Source: Verrucomicrobiales bacterium (GTDB lineage Bacteria > Verrucomicrobiota > Verrucomicrobiia > Limisphaerales > CAIMTB01). Taken from it: a stretch of 64,000 nucleotides of DNA. The notes below the pieces were generated by a model. That model did not search any database. It had not been told where the DNA came from and saw only the letters and a list, made by a program, of their open reading frames with translations. Below are positions 46,916 to 56,189 of the stretch, one piece after another; the first letter of the stretch is position 1, and the number at the start of each line of letters is the position of its first letter. The position numbers and the translations under genes were made by a program. The stretch is taken from NCBI GenBank assembly GCA_016795425.1, contig JAEUHG010000009.1:1-64000 (forward strand), read 5' to 3'.

Positions 46916-47424
46916 ATGCGACCTGGCGTCCCTATTGGGTGGGAGCGGGCATAGGCGTGCTGAGTTGGGTGGCCTTCGCGGTGATGAACCAACCGATTGG
47001 GATTTCCACGACGGTTTCGGCGGCTTCCGGGGCCTGTTTGACTCCACTTCTTGGAGCGGAGGCAGTGGCATCGAATGCCTACTGGAAGAAGACGCCGTTG
47101 AAGTTGGATTACCCGACCGTATTCGTCCTGGGGACATTTCTTGGGGCCCTGGCCAGTGTAATCTGGGGGCGCGCGTTTCGGTGGCAGGTGGTCCCGCCGG
47201 TGTGGCGGTCGAGATTTGGGGGCCGAGCCTGGGTTCGATTGGCGGCGGCATTTCTTGGTGGGGTGGTGGTGCTTTACGGGGCGCGCCTGGCGGGGGGCTG
47301 CACGAGCGGGCACGGGATCAGCGGCACGCTGCAATTGGCGCTGAGCAGTTGGGTCTTCTTTCTATCGCTGTTTGCGAGCGGCGTCGCGACGGCCCTGGCT
47401 TTGTTTGGCCGCACCGGCAAGTGA
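46912..47424 (+). CDS. YeeE/YedE family membrane protein, first half-transporter
   Basis: 170 residues from the ATG at 46912, overlapping the preceding stop by four bases. About five hydrophobic helices. The family motif LAGGCTSGHGISG holds Cys130; Cys42 lies in the first part (SGACLTPLL). YeeE/YedE proteins (TsuA-type) move thiosulfate or related sulfur species through a cysteine relay, and are often split into two genes as here. Likely pairs with the next gene. Confidence 0.88.
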   Translation: MNATWRPYWVGAGIGVLSWVAFAVMNQPIGISTTVSAASGACLTPLLGAEAVASNAYWKKTPLKLDYPTVFVLGTFLGALASVIWGRAFRWQVVPPVWRSRFGGRAWVRLAAAFLGGVVVLYGARLAGGCTSGHGISGTLQLALSSWVFFLSLFASGVATALALFGRTGK

Positions 47425-47440
47425 ATCCGAGTCGCAGACT

Positions 47441-48013
47441 ATGAAACTTCCTATCACTGGCGACGCGTTGGTTGGGTGGGCGATCCCGATGGGGATGATT
47501 TTCGGGGCGCTGCTGCATCGAGGAGCGGTGACCCGCTACGATGTGATTGTGAACCAGTTTCGGCTCCGGGATTTCACGGTGATGAAGGTGATGCTGACGG
47601 CGATTGTGGTGGGGGGCGCCGGGGTCCTGGTGCTGCACGGAGCCGATCTGGCGGCCTACCACATCAAGCCGGCGAACCTATTGGCGGTGATCGCGGGGGG
47701 ACTGCTCTTTGGGATCGGCATGGTGCTTTATGGTTATTGTCCGGGAACTGGAATCGCCGCGGTGGCGACCGGGGCGGTGGACGCCCTGGTTGGAGTTCTG
47801 GGAATGCTGGTGGGAGGCATGCTCTACGGACTGACCTATCCCTGGGTGCGGGACCATATCGAAACGGTTTGGGCGATGGGGAAGAAGCGATTGCCCGAGG
47901 TGATCTCGCTGCCGGATTGGGCATGGATGGGCGGGCTGGCAGTCGTTGCGGTGGGGTTCTTTCTTCTCCTGGAGCGGAAATCAGCATCAAGCCAATCGGC
48001 AAGCGAAGGATGA
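47441..48013 (+). CDS. YeeE/YedE family membrane protein, second half-transporter
   Basis: 190 residues from the ATG at 47441. The motif GMVLYGYCPGTGIAAVATG places Cys100 at the family's cysteine site, with membrane helices throughout (LLAVIAGGLLFGIGMV, MGGLAVVAVGFFLLLE). It probably forms one channel with the preceding YeeE protein for thiosulfate or polysulfide import. The stop overlaps the adaptor gene's ATG (ATGA), so transport and efflux genes are translationally linked. Confidence 0.88.
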   Translation: MKLPITGDALVGWAIPMGMIFGALLHRGAVTRYDVIVNQFRLRDFTVMKVMLTAIVVGGAGVLVLHGADLAAYHIKPANLLAVIAGGLLFGIGMVLYGYCPGTGIAAVATGAVDALVGVLGMLVGGMLYGLTYPWVRDHIETVWAMGKKRLPEVISLPDWAWMGGLAVVAVGFFLLLERKSASSQSASEG

Positions 48014-49053
48014 CGACGATGAAGCATCGATTGTGGATACCCTGTATGGCGGTGGCGGCGGGCTTGGTGGCGGCGGGGTGCCACGAGGCGCCGAAATCGA
48101 AAGCCCCGGCGGATGAGTTGCCGGCGGTCCAGGTCCAGGTGCAGGCCGCCGCAACAGGGGTGCACCGGGCCTTGGATGAGGTCGTGGGGACCGTGCGGGC
48201 GCGGACGCGGGCAGCGATCGAGGCGAAAGTCAGCGGCCGGATTGCACGGTTGCTGGCGGCGCCGGGGGCCGCCGTGGAAGCCGGCGCGGTATTGGCGGAA
48301 TTGGACCTTCAGGAGATGAAAGCGCGGGTGGAGCAGGCCCGCGCGGTGATGCAACAGGCGGATCGCGAGATGGCACGCATCAAGACCTTGTTGGCGCAGG
48401 GTGCGGTGACCCAGGCCGAGTTCGACGCGGTGGAGTCGCGGCAGAGTGTGGCGAAGGCGACCGTGAACGAGGCCGAGACCCTGATGGGTTATGCCAAGGT
48501 GACGGCGCCATTCTCCGGCGTGATCACCCGCAAACTGGCCGATGAGGGAAGCCTGGCGGCGCCAGGGCGGCCCATTTTCGAGATGGAGGATCCGGGTTCC
48601 CTGCGTTTCGAAGCGGACATTCCAGTGACCTTGGTGGAGCAGATTCGGATGGGAGATCGCCTGCGGGTGGTTATGGCTTCGGTGGACCAACCGGTGGAAG
48701 GCGTGGTGAGCGAGATTGAGCCCTCGGCAGATCCGGCGAGCCGCACCTTTCGGGTGCGGCTGGATCTTCCTGCCAAATCGGGCGCGCGCGCCGGGTTGTT
48801 CGGGCGGGTGGGAATTCCCTCGGGCGAGTCGACGGTGCTCACGGTTCCGACGAACGCGGTGGTGGTGAGAGGGCAGTTGGAGCAGGTCTTCGCGGTGAAC
48901 CAGGAACGGGCTCAGTTGCGTTTGGTGAGAACTGGCAAGCGATTGGGGGCGGAGGTGGAGATTTTGTCGGGAGTGGACCCGGGGGAGAAGGTGGTGATCG
49001 AGGGGGCGAAGGGTTTGGTGGATGGGCAGAAGGTGGTGGTGAAGCAGCCGTAA
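48010..49053 (+). CDS. RND efflux periplasmic adaptor lipoprotein (membrane-fusion protein)
   Basis: 347 residues from the ATG at 48010. A lipobox with Cys24 (AAGLVAAGC) anchors it to the inner membrane. The HlyD-like layout is clear: lipoyl half RTRAAIEAKVSGRIARL, a coiled hairpin (VEQARAVMQQADREMARIKTLL), lipoyl half GYAKVTAPFSGVITRK, then a beta-barrel (IPVTLVEQIRMGDRLRVVM) and membrane-proximal domain. It links the RND pump to an outer-membrane channel, which is not encoded nearby. Its four-base overlap with the YeeE gene ties it to the sulfur-handling genes. Confidence 0.93.
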   Translation: MTTMKHRLWIPCMAVAAGLVAAGCHEAPKSKAPADELPAVQVQVQAAATGVHRALDEVVGTVRARTRAAIEAKVSGRIARLLAAPGAAVEAGAVLAELDLQEMKARVEQARAVMQQADREMARIKTLLAQGAVTQAEFDAVESRQSVAKATVNEAETLMGYAKVTAPFSGVITRKLADEGSLAAPGRPIFEMEDPGSLRFEADIPVTLVEQIRMGDRLRVVMASVDQPVEGVVSEIEPSADPASRTFRVRLDLPAKSGARAGLFGRVGIPSGESTVLTVPTNAVVVRGQLEQVFAVNQERAQLRLVRTGKRLGAEVEILSGVDPGEKVVIEGAKGLVDGQKVVVKQP

Positions 49054-49136
49054 CGGAGCCCGGGATTCGGGAAGGGGGGCGGGGCCGGCGTTTGCGGAGG
49101 ATGCCCCTGCGGACGGGGAGGGTGGGACACTTGTGA

Positions 49137-52100
49137 ATGAAGCGAGAAACGGATTCGGAGACCATGTCGACACCGCAACATGAGACGGCTGGGCTGGGGC
49201 TGGCTGGGCGGGTGGCCCAGGCGTTCATCAACTCGAAATTGACGCCCCTGATCATCGTGGCGTCGGTGCTGCTCGGAGCCTTCGCAGTGGTGATGCTCCC
49301 GCGGGAAGAGGAGCCGCAGATCAAGGTGCCGATGGTCGACGTTCTGGTCGCGATGCCGGGTTTCTCGGCCAAGGAGGTGGAGGAACGCGCCACGCGTCCG
49401 ATGGAGAAGCTCCTCTGGGAGATCCCTGGAGTGGAGTATGTGTATTCCACTTCGCGGGAGGGTGAGTCCCTGGTGATCGTTCGATTCAAGGTGGGGGAAG
49501 GCATTGAGGAGAGCCTCGTCAAACTCAATCAGAAGCTGGCGTCCAACTTTGACCGCATTCCCCACGGCGTGAGCACGCCACTCGTGAAACCCAAGTCGAT
49601 CGACGATGTTCCCATTCTCGCGCTGACGTTTCACAGTCCACGGCACGACCACCTGATGTTGCGTCGCTTGGTGATGCAGGTGGATGACGCGGTGAAACAG
49701 GTGCCGCTGGTGGCGGAGACCCAGGTCACGGGTGGGGCGAAGCGCCAGTTGAGAGTCCTGCTGGATCCCGCGCGGCTGGCGTCGCGCCACCTGAGTCCGG
49801 TGGGAATCATCCCGATGCTGCAGCAGGCGAACCGGCAATCGCGGGCGGGTGGTTTGACGACAGGCAATCAGGAAGTCGTGGTCGAGACCGGCGGATTCCT
49901 GCACTCCGCCGAGGATGTGCGTTCGGTGGTGGTGGGTGTATTCGGCGGGCGTCCGGTGTATTTGGGCGAGGTGGCCGATATTGTGGATGGGGCCGCGGAA
50001 CCCTCGAACTACGTCTTTTTTGGGCGCGGTGCGGCGCATCAGGGACCGGCTGGGGCTGGCGGGTCGCGGGCGGAGGAGCCGGCGGTGACGCTGACCGTGG
50101 CGAAGCGCCCGGGGGCGAACGCAATTTCGGTGGCGAACGAGGTTTTGCGGAAGGTGGAACACCTCAAGGGACGCGAGATTCCGGCGGACGTTGAGGTTTC
50201 GGTGACGCGGCATTACGGGGCGACGGCCGCGGAGAAATCAAACGAGCTATTGCTGCACATGGGAATCGCCGTCGTCAGCGTCTCGATATTGATCTGGCTG
50301 ACGCTGGGTTGGCGGGAGTCGGGGATTGTGGCGGTGGCCATCCCGGCAACGTTGGCCCTGACCTTGCTGGTCTTCTACCTGTACGGCTTCACGCTCAACC
50401 GCATCACGCTATTCGCGCTGATCTTCAGCATCGGCATCCTGGTGGATGACGCGATCGTGGTGGTGGAGAACATTGTTCGGCATTTTCATCTTCCGCAGAA
50501 TCGGGAGCGGGGCTGGACGGAGATTGCAGTGGGTGCGGTGGGAGAAGTGGGCAATCCAACCATCTTGGCGACCTTTGCGGTGATCTTCGCCGTCGTGCCG
50601 ATGGCATTTGTGGGGGGGCTGATGGGGCCGTATATGCGTCCGATTCCGATCGGCGCGAGTGCGGCGATGTTCTGGTCGTTGCTGATCGCCTTTCTGGTGA
50701 CCCCCTGGGCGTCGATTCGAATGCTGCGATGGATGAAGGGAGAGGATCGATTGCGGGCGCACGGGACTTCGCATGGGCCCGGGCCGGAATTGGGAGTTGC
50801 TGGAACTGGGGGGCGGGGGACTGAAATCGACACCAGCGGGTATCAAGGTGATTTCTTCACCCGGCTGTATTGCCGGGTCATGGTGCCGATGATCCGGGAG
50901 GCGCGCTGGCGGTGGGCATTCCTTGGGTTCAATGCGCTGCTGTTGTTGGCGGCGATGGCCACGGTGGGTATCGGTTGGGTGAAGGTCAAGATGCTGCCCT
51001 TCGACAACAAATCGGAATTTCAGATCATCCTGAACATGCCGGAGGGCAGCGCCTTGGAGCGGACAGCCCAAGCGGCGCGGGAGATTGCCGCGGCGATCCG
51101 GGACGAGCCGGAGGTGACGGATTACCAGATTTACGTGGGCACGGCCGCGCCGTTCAATTTCAACGGACTGGTCCGACACTATTTCATGCGGCGCGGCGCG
51201 CAGGTGGCGGATCTGCAGGTGAACCTGCTGCCGAAGCACGAGCGGAAGGCGCAGAGCCACGACATCGCCAAACGGGTGCGTCCCCGGGTGGCGGCCGTTG
51301 CGGAACGATTTGGCGCGCGGGTGGCGGTGGCCGAAGTGCCGCCCGGACCACCGGTGCTGCAAACGCTGGTGGCGGAGATCTACGGACCCGACGAGGCGAG
51401 TCGTCACGCGCTGGCGGGTGAAGTGCGCCGGATCTTCAAGGAGACCACGGGGGTCGTGGACGTGGACTGGTATGTGGAAGCCGACCAACCGAAGGCTCGA
51501 TTTGTGGTGGACAAGGAAAAGGCGGCACTGAGCGGGATCAGTGCGGAGACCATCGCTCAAACGCTGCGTGTGGCGGTGGACGGACTATCAGTGGACCTGC
51601 TGCATATTCCGCGCGAGAAGGAGGACGTGAATCTGGTGGTGGAAGTGCCGCGGTCGATGCGATCGCGGCCGGAGGAATTGTTGTCGTTGCGGGTGCGGTC
51701 CGGGGATGCCAACGCGCTTCCGGAACCCGGGTCGGGGATGGCGCCGCTGGTGCCGTTGCGCGAGTTGGTGACGATCGAGCACACGACATCCGAGAAGAGC
51801 ATTTATCACAAGAACCTGCTGCCGGTGACCTACGTGATCGGCGATGTTGCGGGTGAGATCGAAAGTCCGGTTTATGCCATCTTCAAGATGAACCAGGCTT
51901 TGAAAGCCCTGGACCTGTCGCGGTTCGGCGGCACCGGGACGGGGTTGGAAATTCACAACGCCGGCATGCCCTTCACGGACACGAAGCCGTCGATGAAATG
52001 GGACGGCGAATGGCACATCACGATCGAAGTGTTTCGTGACCTTGGGATGGCGTTTGGGGCGGTGCTGGTTCTGATTTACGTGTTGATGGTGGGTTGGTTT

Positions 52101-52511
52101 CGGTCCTTCTTGACGCCCTTGATCGTCATGGCGGCGATTCCGTTTTCGCTGGTGGGGATCCTGCCGGCTCACGGACTGCTCAGCGCCTTCTTCACCGCGA
52201 CATCGATGATCGGATTTATGGCGGGGGCGGGCATCGTGGTGCGCAACTCGATCATCCTGGTGGATTTCATCGAGCAACGATTGCGGGAGGGTATGTCGCT
52301 GGGGCAGGCAGTCGTGGATGCCGGCGCGGTGCGATTTCGGCCGATGCTATTGACCGCGATGGCGGTGGTCGTGGGGGCTGGTGTGATCCTGTTTGATCCC
52401 ATCTTCCAGGGACTGGCGATTGCCCTGATGGCGGGAGAAGTGGCCTCACTGCTGATCAGCCGCATGGCGGTGCCGGTCCTGTATTATATCGCGTACTCGC
52501 GCGGACGGTGA
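49137..52511 (+). CDS. RND family efflux permease (AcrB/HAE-like)
   Basis: 1124 residues from the ATG at 49137; an ATG at 49164 preceded by GGAG is an alternative. The N-terminal helix is followed by the family start [20 protein letters not shown] and [22 protein letters not shown]. The proton-relay aspartate pair lies in [18 protein letters not shown], and a second helix block near the end has [20 protein letters not shown]. Two large periplasmic loops and about 12 helices give the normal topology. It pumps small molecules with the adjacent adaptor; the subgroup with REEEPQI often lies with sulfur or metal-stress genes, which fits its context. Confidence 0.95.
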   Translation: MKRETDSETMSTPQHETAGLGLAGRVAQAFINSKLTPLIIVASVLLGAFAVVMLPREEEPQIKVPMVDVLVAMPGFSAKEVEERATRPMEKLLWEIPGVEYVYSTSREGESLVIVRFKVGEGIEESLVKLNQKLASNFDRIPHGVSTPLVKPKSIDDVPILALTFHSPRHDHLMLRRLVMQVDDAVKQVPLVAETQVTGGAKRQLRVLLDPARLASRHLSPVGIIPMLQQANRQSRAGGLTTGNQEVVVETGGFLHSAEDVRSVVVGVFGGRPVYLGEVADIVDGAAEPSNYVFFGRGAAHQGPAGAGGSRAEEPAVTLTVAKRPGANAISVANEVLRKVEHLKGREIPADVEVSVTRHYGATAAEKSNELLLHMGIAVVSVSILIWLTLGWRESGIVAVAIPATLALTLLVFYLYGFTLNRITLFALIFSIGILVDDAIVVVENIVRHFHLPQNRERGWTEIAVGAVGEVGNPTILATFAVIFAVVPMAFVGGLMGPYMRPIPIGASAAMFWSLLIAFLVTPWASIRMLRWMKGEDRLRAHGTSHGPGPELGVAGTGGRGTEIDTSGYQGDFFTRLYCRVMVPMIREARWRWAFLGFNALLLLAAMATVGIGWVKVKMLPFDNKSEFQIILNMPEGSALERTAQAAREIAAAIRDEPEVTDYQIYVGTAAPFNFNGLVRHYFMRRGAQVADLQVNLLPKHERKAQSHDIAKRVRPRVAAVAERFGARVAVAEVPPGPPVLQTLVAEIYGPDEASRHALAGEVRRIFKETTGVVDVDWYVEADQPKARFVVDKEKAALSGISAETIAQTLRVAVDGLSVDLLHIPREKEDVNLVVEVPRSMRSRPEELLSLRVRSGDANALPEPGSGMAPLVPLRELVTIEHTTSEKSIYHKNLLPVTYVIGDVAGEIESPVYAIFKMNQALKALDLSRFGGTGTGLEIHNAGMPFTDTKPSMKWDGEWHITIEVFRDLGMAFGAVLVLIYVLMVGWFRSFLTPLIVMAAIPFSLVGILPAHGLLSAFFTATSMIGFMAGAGIVVRNSIILVDFIEQRLREGMSLGQAVVDAGAVRFRPMLLTAMAVVVGAGVILFDPIFQGLAIALMAGEVASLLISRMAVPVLYYIAYSRGR

Positions 52512-52545
52512 GAGTGGGGAACGGGGAAGCGATGCGAGCTGGTCT

Positions 52546-53307
52546 TCAGTGGTTTCTTTTTTCGCGTACGGACTCCTTTCCGATCACCCGTTGCGAGCGC
52601 AGGATGGCTTTGGCCCGTCGGCCGACGAGGAAAAAGGCGGTGAAGAGCGCAACCAGGCCGATGGCGTGGAGGACCCAGTCCCAGAAGGATTGGAGATCAC
52701 CGGCGGCTGCTTTTTGGCCGAGAGATCCCAGGTAGACGAAGAACAGGGTACCCGGGAGGATGCTAATGGCCGTGGCCCAGAAGTAGTCTCGGAATCGGAT
52801 TTGGGTCAGGCCGAAGAGGTAGTTCAGCAGGAAAAAGGGAGAGCCTGGAGCCAGGCGCAGCAGGAGGACCACTTTCCAACCTTCGGTGGAGACGGCCTCG
52901 CGCACGGCCGCCAGCATTGGGCGGCGGGCGAGGATTCGGGCTATGCGCTGATGGGCGAACGTTCGGCTGAGGTGAAAGGCGAGGGTTGCCCCGATCTGCG
53001 CCCCGATCCAGGCGTAGAGCAAACCCTGAGGCACTCCGAACAGCGCTCCGGCGGCGAGATTGAGAAAGACGACCGGCAGACAGAGCACCGAAACGACGAC
53101 AAAAAGCGCCACGAAGAGGGCGGGAGCCCAGTCGCCCAGGGGTCCGAGCAACGCGGTAACGTGATCGGCGGGGGACGAAGACGGGGGGGGCGCATCGGCG
53201 AGGCAGGGGGTGAGCGAGACGGTCAGGCCGATGCTGAGGATCCAGGCCGCAAGGCGGTTGACGGTGGAGACCGCCGCGGTGGTGGGAGGCACCGGGGACC
53301 TAGGCAT
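52546..53307 (-). CDS. TVP38/TMEM64 (DedA-like) membrane protein
   Basis: 253 residues from the ATG at 53307; an ATG at 53370 would add 21 residues. The SNARE-associated / VTT domain is visible: LCLPVVFLNLAAGALFGVPQGLLYAWIGAQIGATLAF, then VLLLRLAPGSPFFLLNYLFGLTQIRFRDYFWATAISILPGTLFFVYLGS. Relatives act in lipid scrambling or membrane homeostasis. Its 3' end is 34 bases from the convergent RND gene. Confidence 0.9.
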   Translation of the reverse strand: MPRSPVPPTTAAVSTVNRLAAWILSIGLTVSLTPCLADAPPPSSSPADHVTALLGPLGDWAPALFVALFVVVSVLCLPVVFLNLAAGALFGVPQGLLYAWIGAQIGATLAFHLSRTFAHQRIARILARRPMLAAVREAVSTEGWKVVLLLRLAPGSPFFLLNYLFGLTQIRFRDYFWATAISILPGTLFFVYLGSLGQKAAAGDLQSFWDWVLHAIGLVALFTAFFLVGRRAKAILRSQRVIGKESVREKRNH

Positions 53308-53470
53308 GGGGAGATCCGGGACGTTTTTGGGGTTGGGGAGGGCGGGGTGGGGGGCGATGAATCCCGACACAAGCGACTTGTGGCGCGCCTGTTCCTCGGC
53401 TGGAATTGAAGCTTAACGACGTTCCGAACGTCAGACGAGTATCGTGAACCGAAAGCAGAGACATTCGACT

Positions 53471-54178
53471 ATGAATCAAACCCTCCCTGTTTCCCTCCGA
53501 TTGACCCTGGGGATGGGCGTGGCCGCCGCCGTATTCGTGCTGAGCCTCGCCTCGAGCCGTGTGTCGGCGGCCGATGACAAAGCGCTCAAACCGTTGCCGA
53601 TCAAGTTTCCAGAGCCGACCCTGCGCGGCACCCCGGAGGATTTGCCATCGGGTCCCAACATTGATCCGCCGCCGAAGGAAGATCCGGCACCCTTCCTGGC
53701 TCCCGAGGGGGTGAAGAACGTGGCCTTGGGCAAGACCGTGACGAGCAGTGTGAAGCCATTCACGGGCGAGTTGAGCCAGGTGACCGACGGCAAAAAGGAG
53801 GCATTCGATTCGGATGCGATCGAAATGCGTAGCGGCAGCCAGTGGGTGCAGGTGGATCTCGGGGCCTCGCATACGATTTATGCCGTGGCGCTGTGGCATG
53901 ATCACCGGTACATCCAGATCACGCGCGATGTGATTTTGCAGGTGGCGGATGACGCAGAGTTCACCCAGAACGTGCGAACACTGTACAACAACGACTTCGA
54001 CGATTCATCGAAGAAGGGACCTGGCACGGACAAGGAGTATTTCGAAACGAAGTACGGGAAGGTGATCGATGCCAAAGGGACCAAGGCCCGGTATTTGCGC
54101 GGCTTCAGCAAGGGAACCAGTTTGACGGCGCTGAACTGCTGGCAGGAGATCGAAGTGTACGGCGTTCCGGCGCAATGA
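53471..54178 (+). CDS. Secreted discoidin (F5/8 type C)-like domain protein
   Basis: 235 residues from the ATG at 53471, with a signal peptide (GVAAAVFVLSLASSRVSA); a GTG at 53444 is less likely. After a proline-rich linker, residues about 80-230 form a discoidin-like sandwich: NVALGKTVTSSVKPFTGEL, VTDGKKEAFDSDAIEM, WVQVDLGASHTIYAVALWHD, and the closing CWQEIEVYGVPA. Such domains bind glycans or surfaces. Its stop overlaps the next ATG (ATGA), coupling it to the Agl23-like membrane protein. Confidence 0.88.
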   Translation: MNQTLPVSLRLTLGMGVAAAVFVLSLASSRVSAADDKALKPLPIKFPEPTLRGTPEDLPSGPNIDPPPKEDPAPFLAPEGVKNVALGKTVTSSVKPFTGELSQVTDGKKEAFDSDAIEMRSGSQWVQVDLGASHTIYAVALWHDHRYIQITRDVILQVADDAEFTQNVRTLYNNDFDDSSKKGPGTDKEYFETKYGKVIDAKGTKARYLRGFSKGTSLTALNCWQEIEVYGVPAQ

Positions 54179-55767
54179 AGCGCCTGGCCGTTGCGGGGTT
54201 CCTGTTGGTGCTCGCCGCGGCGCTGTTTCTGCGCTGCGGCGCCCTGGGGCAGCGGCCATTGCACAACGACGAGGCCATCAACGCCTTCAAAGTCTGGCAG
54301 CTCTGGGATCGTGGCGAGTTCCGCTACGATCCGGAAGAGTATCACGGACCGGCCCTTTACTACGGCTCGCTTCCCGTCATGGCGCTCGCCGCCTGGTGGA
54401 CGGGGCGACCGCCCGATGGAGTCGCCATGCGGTCGGTCGCGCTCGTGTTCGGCATCGCCTTGTTGCTGGTCCTGTTGCTGGCGGTGGATGGTCTGGGTTG
54501 GGGGGTGATCCTCGGGGCCGCCTTGTGGACAGCGGTCTCGCCTGCCTTCGTCTACTACAGCCGGTATTACATTCACGAGGTTCCGCTGGTCTTCTTTACC
54601 GCACTGACCCTGGCGGCGCTTTGGCGGTACTCGCGTCGTCCGTCTTTTTTTTGGGCCGGGCTGGCGGGCGCGGGGTTGGCGTTGATGTACGCGACCAAAG
54701 AGACCTTCGTGTTCGCCGTCGCCGCCGCTCTTCCGGCGTGGCTGATCTCGGTTTGGGCTGGGGTCCGCCGGGAACAGGGAGGGGGCAGGGTCGGCCTTTC
54801 GGTGCTGGTGAGTTCAGCCGGGGGATTGCTGCGCGCCGTACCGAGGGGCCATTGGGTGGCGGCGGCAGGATGTGGCGGAGCGGTGTGGCTGATGCTGTTC
54901 ACCTCGTTTTTCACGAATGCCTCGGGTCCATGGGATGCGTTACGGACCTACCTCATTTGGTTGGAGCGAGCCGGTGGGGCGTCGCCCCATATTCATCCGT
55001 GGACTTTTTATTGGCAGCGTTTGGGTTGGTTTCACCTGCGGGGGGGGCCGGTCTGGACGGAGGCATGGATTCTGGGATTGGCGGTGACGGGAGGGTTGGC
55101 GGTGGTGGTGTCGAGACGATTGAACCCAGAGCAGCACCGAGTGGGATGGTTTCTGTTGGGGTACTCGCTCCTCTTATCTCTGGCCTACGCGGTGATTCCG
55201 TACAAGACGCCCTGGTGCCTGCTGGGCTTTTACCACGGGTACATTCTGCTGGCGGGAGTGGGAGCCTGGTACTGGGTCACGCTGAGCTCGCGACTCTGGG
55301 TTCGGGTTGTTTTGGTGGCAGTAGGGCTCGTCGGTGCTGGGCATCTCGCCGTCCAGTCCGGGCGGGCGAACGGGGAGTTTGCGGCCGATTACCGCAATCC
55401 CCTGGTGTACGGGCACACGGCGGGAGACGTGGTGAACTTGCTGGAACAAGTGGAGGCGATCACCCGGGTGAGCGGCGAAGGAAGGCAGATGGCGATCCAG
55501 GTGATGGCACCCGGGAGCGGGTATTGGCCGCTTCCATGGTATTGGCGCCACTATGAACGGGCCGGGTGGTGGGACCGAGTGCCTGAGAATCCGTGGTCGC
55601 CGGTCATTGTGTCCGCGGTGGCGTTGAAGGCCGGCTTGGAGGAGCGATCGAATCGAGCCTGGTTGCAGGTGGGCATGTTCGAACTGCGACCGAGATTTTT
55701 TGTGGAGGTGTATGTGGAAGCCGGATTGTGGAAACGGTTTTTGGCGGCGCGGGCGGCGGAGCGGTGA
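54175..55767 (+). CDS. TIGR03663 / Agl23-like membrane glycan-handling protein
   Basis: 530 residues. The opening LGQRPLHNDEAINAFKVWQL and YDPEEYHGPALYYGS match the TIGR03663 (flippase activity-associated Agl23) family, a GT-C-like membrane protein with an Asp-Glu pair in the first loop. Roughly a dozen hydrophobic helices follow and a soluble C-terminal part. GT-C proteins use lipid-linked sugars; the exact reaction is unknown. It is translated in four-base overlap after the discoidin protein, which may be its partner or substrate. Confidence 0.87.
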   Translation: MKRLAVAGFLLVLAAALFLRCGALGQRPLHNDEAINAFKVWQLWDRGEFRYDPEEYHGPALYYGSLPVMALAAWWTGRPPDGVAMRSVALVFGIALLLVLLLAVDGLGWGVILGAALWTAVSPAFVYYSRYYIHEVPLVFFTALTLAALWRYSRRPSFFWAGLAGAGLALMYATKETFVFAVAAALPAWLISVWAGVRREQGGGRVGLSVLVSSAGGLLRAVPRGHWVAAAGCGGAVWLMLFTSFFTNASGPWDALRTYLIWLERAGGASPHIHPWTFYWQRLGWFHLRGGPVWTEAWILGLAVTGGLAVVVSRRLNPEQHRVGWFLLGYSLLLSLAYAVIPYKTPWCLLGFYHGYILLAGVGAWYWVTLSSRLWVRVVLVAVGLVGAGHLAVQSGRANGEFAADYRNPLVYGHTAGDVVNLLEQVEAITRVSGEGRQMAIQVMAPGSGYWPLPWYWRHYERAGWWDRVPENPWSPVIVSAVALKAGLEERSNRAWLQVGMFELRPRFFVEVYVEAGLWKRFLAARAAER

Positions 55768-55835
55768 GTGAGGCGATGAATTCGTCCCAGGCTCATTGAC
55801 TATCGCGGTCATGAGAGGACGGTGGAAGCGAGGCC

Positions 55836-56132
55836 ATGACCCGTTCCATGATCGCCAAATACAAGATCGAGTACAGCGTGCAGTTCCGCAGGCACGCGCA
55901 CACGAGCCATCATCTGACCGATGATCCGGTAGGCGCTACGGAGTTCCTCATGGAATTGTTGGAGCGCGGTTTCCGGGTGATTGGAATTCAGCATGAGGGA
56001 ACGCCGTTGTCGGAGGTGGAGTTCAACCGGATGCTCAGGTCCGCGGCGCAAATGCTGGCTGCGCGGCATTTATGCCAGTCGCTGGGCATCTCGACGGAGG
56101 AGGAGCGGTTTCGCTTCGGATTCTCCGGTTGA
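55836..56132 (+). CDS. Small protein of unknown function
   Basis: 98 residues, soluble, mixed alpha-beta: KIEYSVQFRRHAHTSHHLTD, ATEFLMELLERGFRVIGIQHEG, SEVEFNRMLRSAAQMLAARH. No signal peptide and no family that I recognise. The codon pattern and a stop just before a strong hairpin support a real gene. An ATG at 55848 is an alternative start. It is 68 bases after the Agl23-like gene. Confidence 0.6.
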   Translation: MTRSMIAKYKIEYSVQFRRHAHTSHHLTDDPVGATEFLMELLERGFRVIGIQHEGTPLSEVEFNRMLRSAAQMLAARHLCQSLGISTEEERFRFGFSG

Positions 56133-56142
56133 CGGGTTTCGC

Positions 56143-56172
56143 GGCGTGGGGAGGACAACGCCTTCCCACGCC
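56143..56172. terminator. Bidirectional terminator hairpin between convergent genes
   Basis: GGCGTGGGGAGG and CCTTCCCACGCC pair over 12 bases (one G-T) around an ACAACG loop, in the 57 bases between the small-protein and RAYT-like stops. A REP-like element bound by the adjacent RAYT is an alternative. Confidence 0.6.
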
Positions 56173-56189
56173 GGTGTGTCGGCTGCGGG

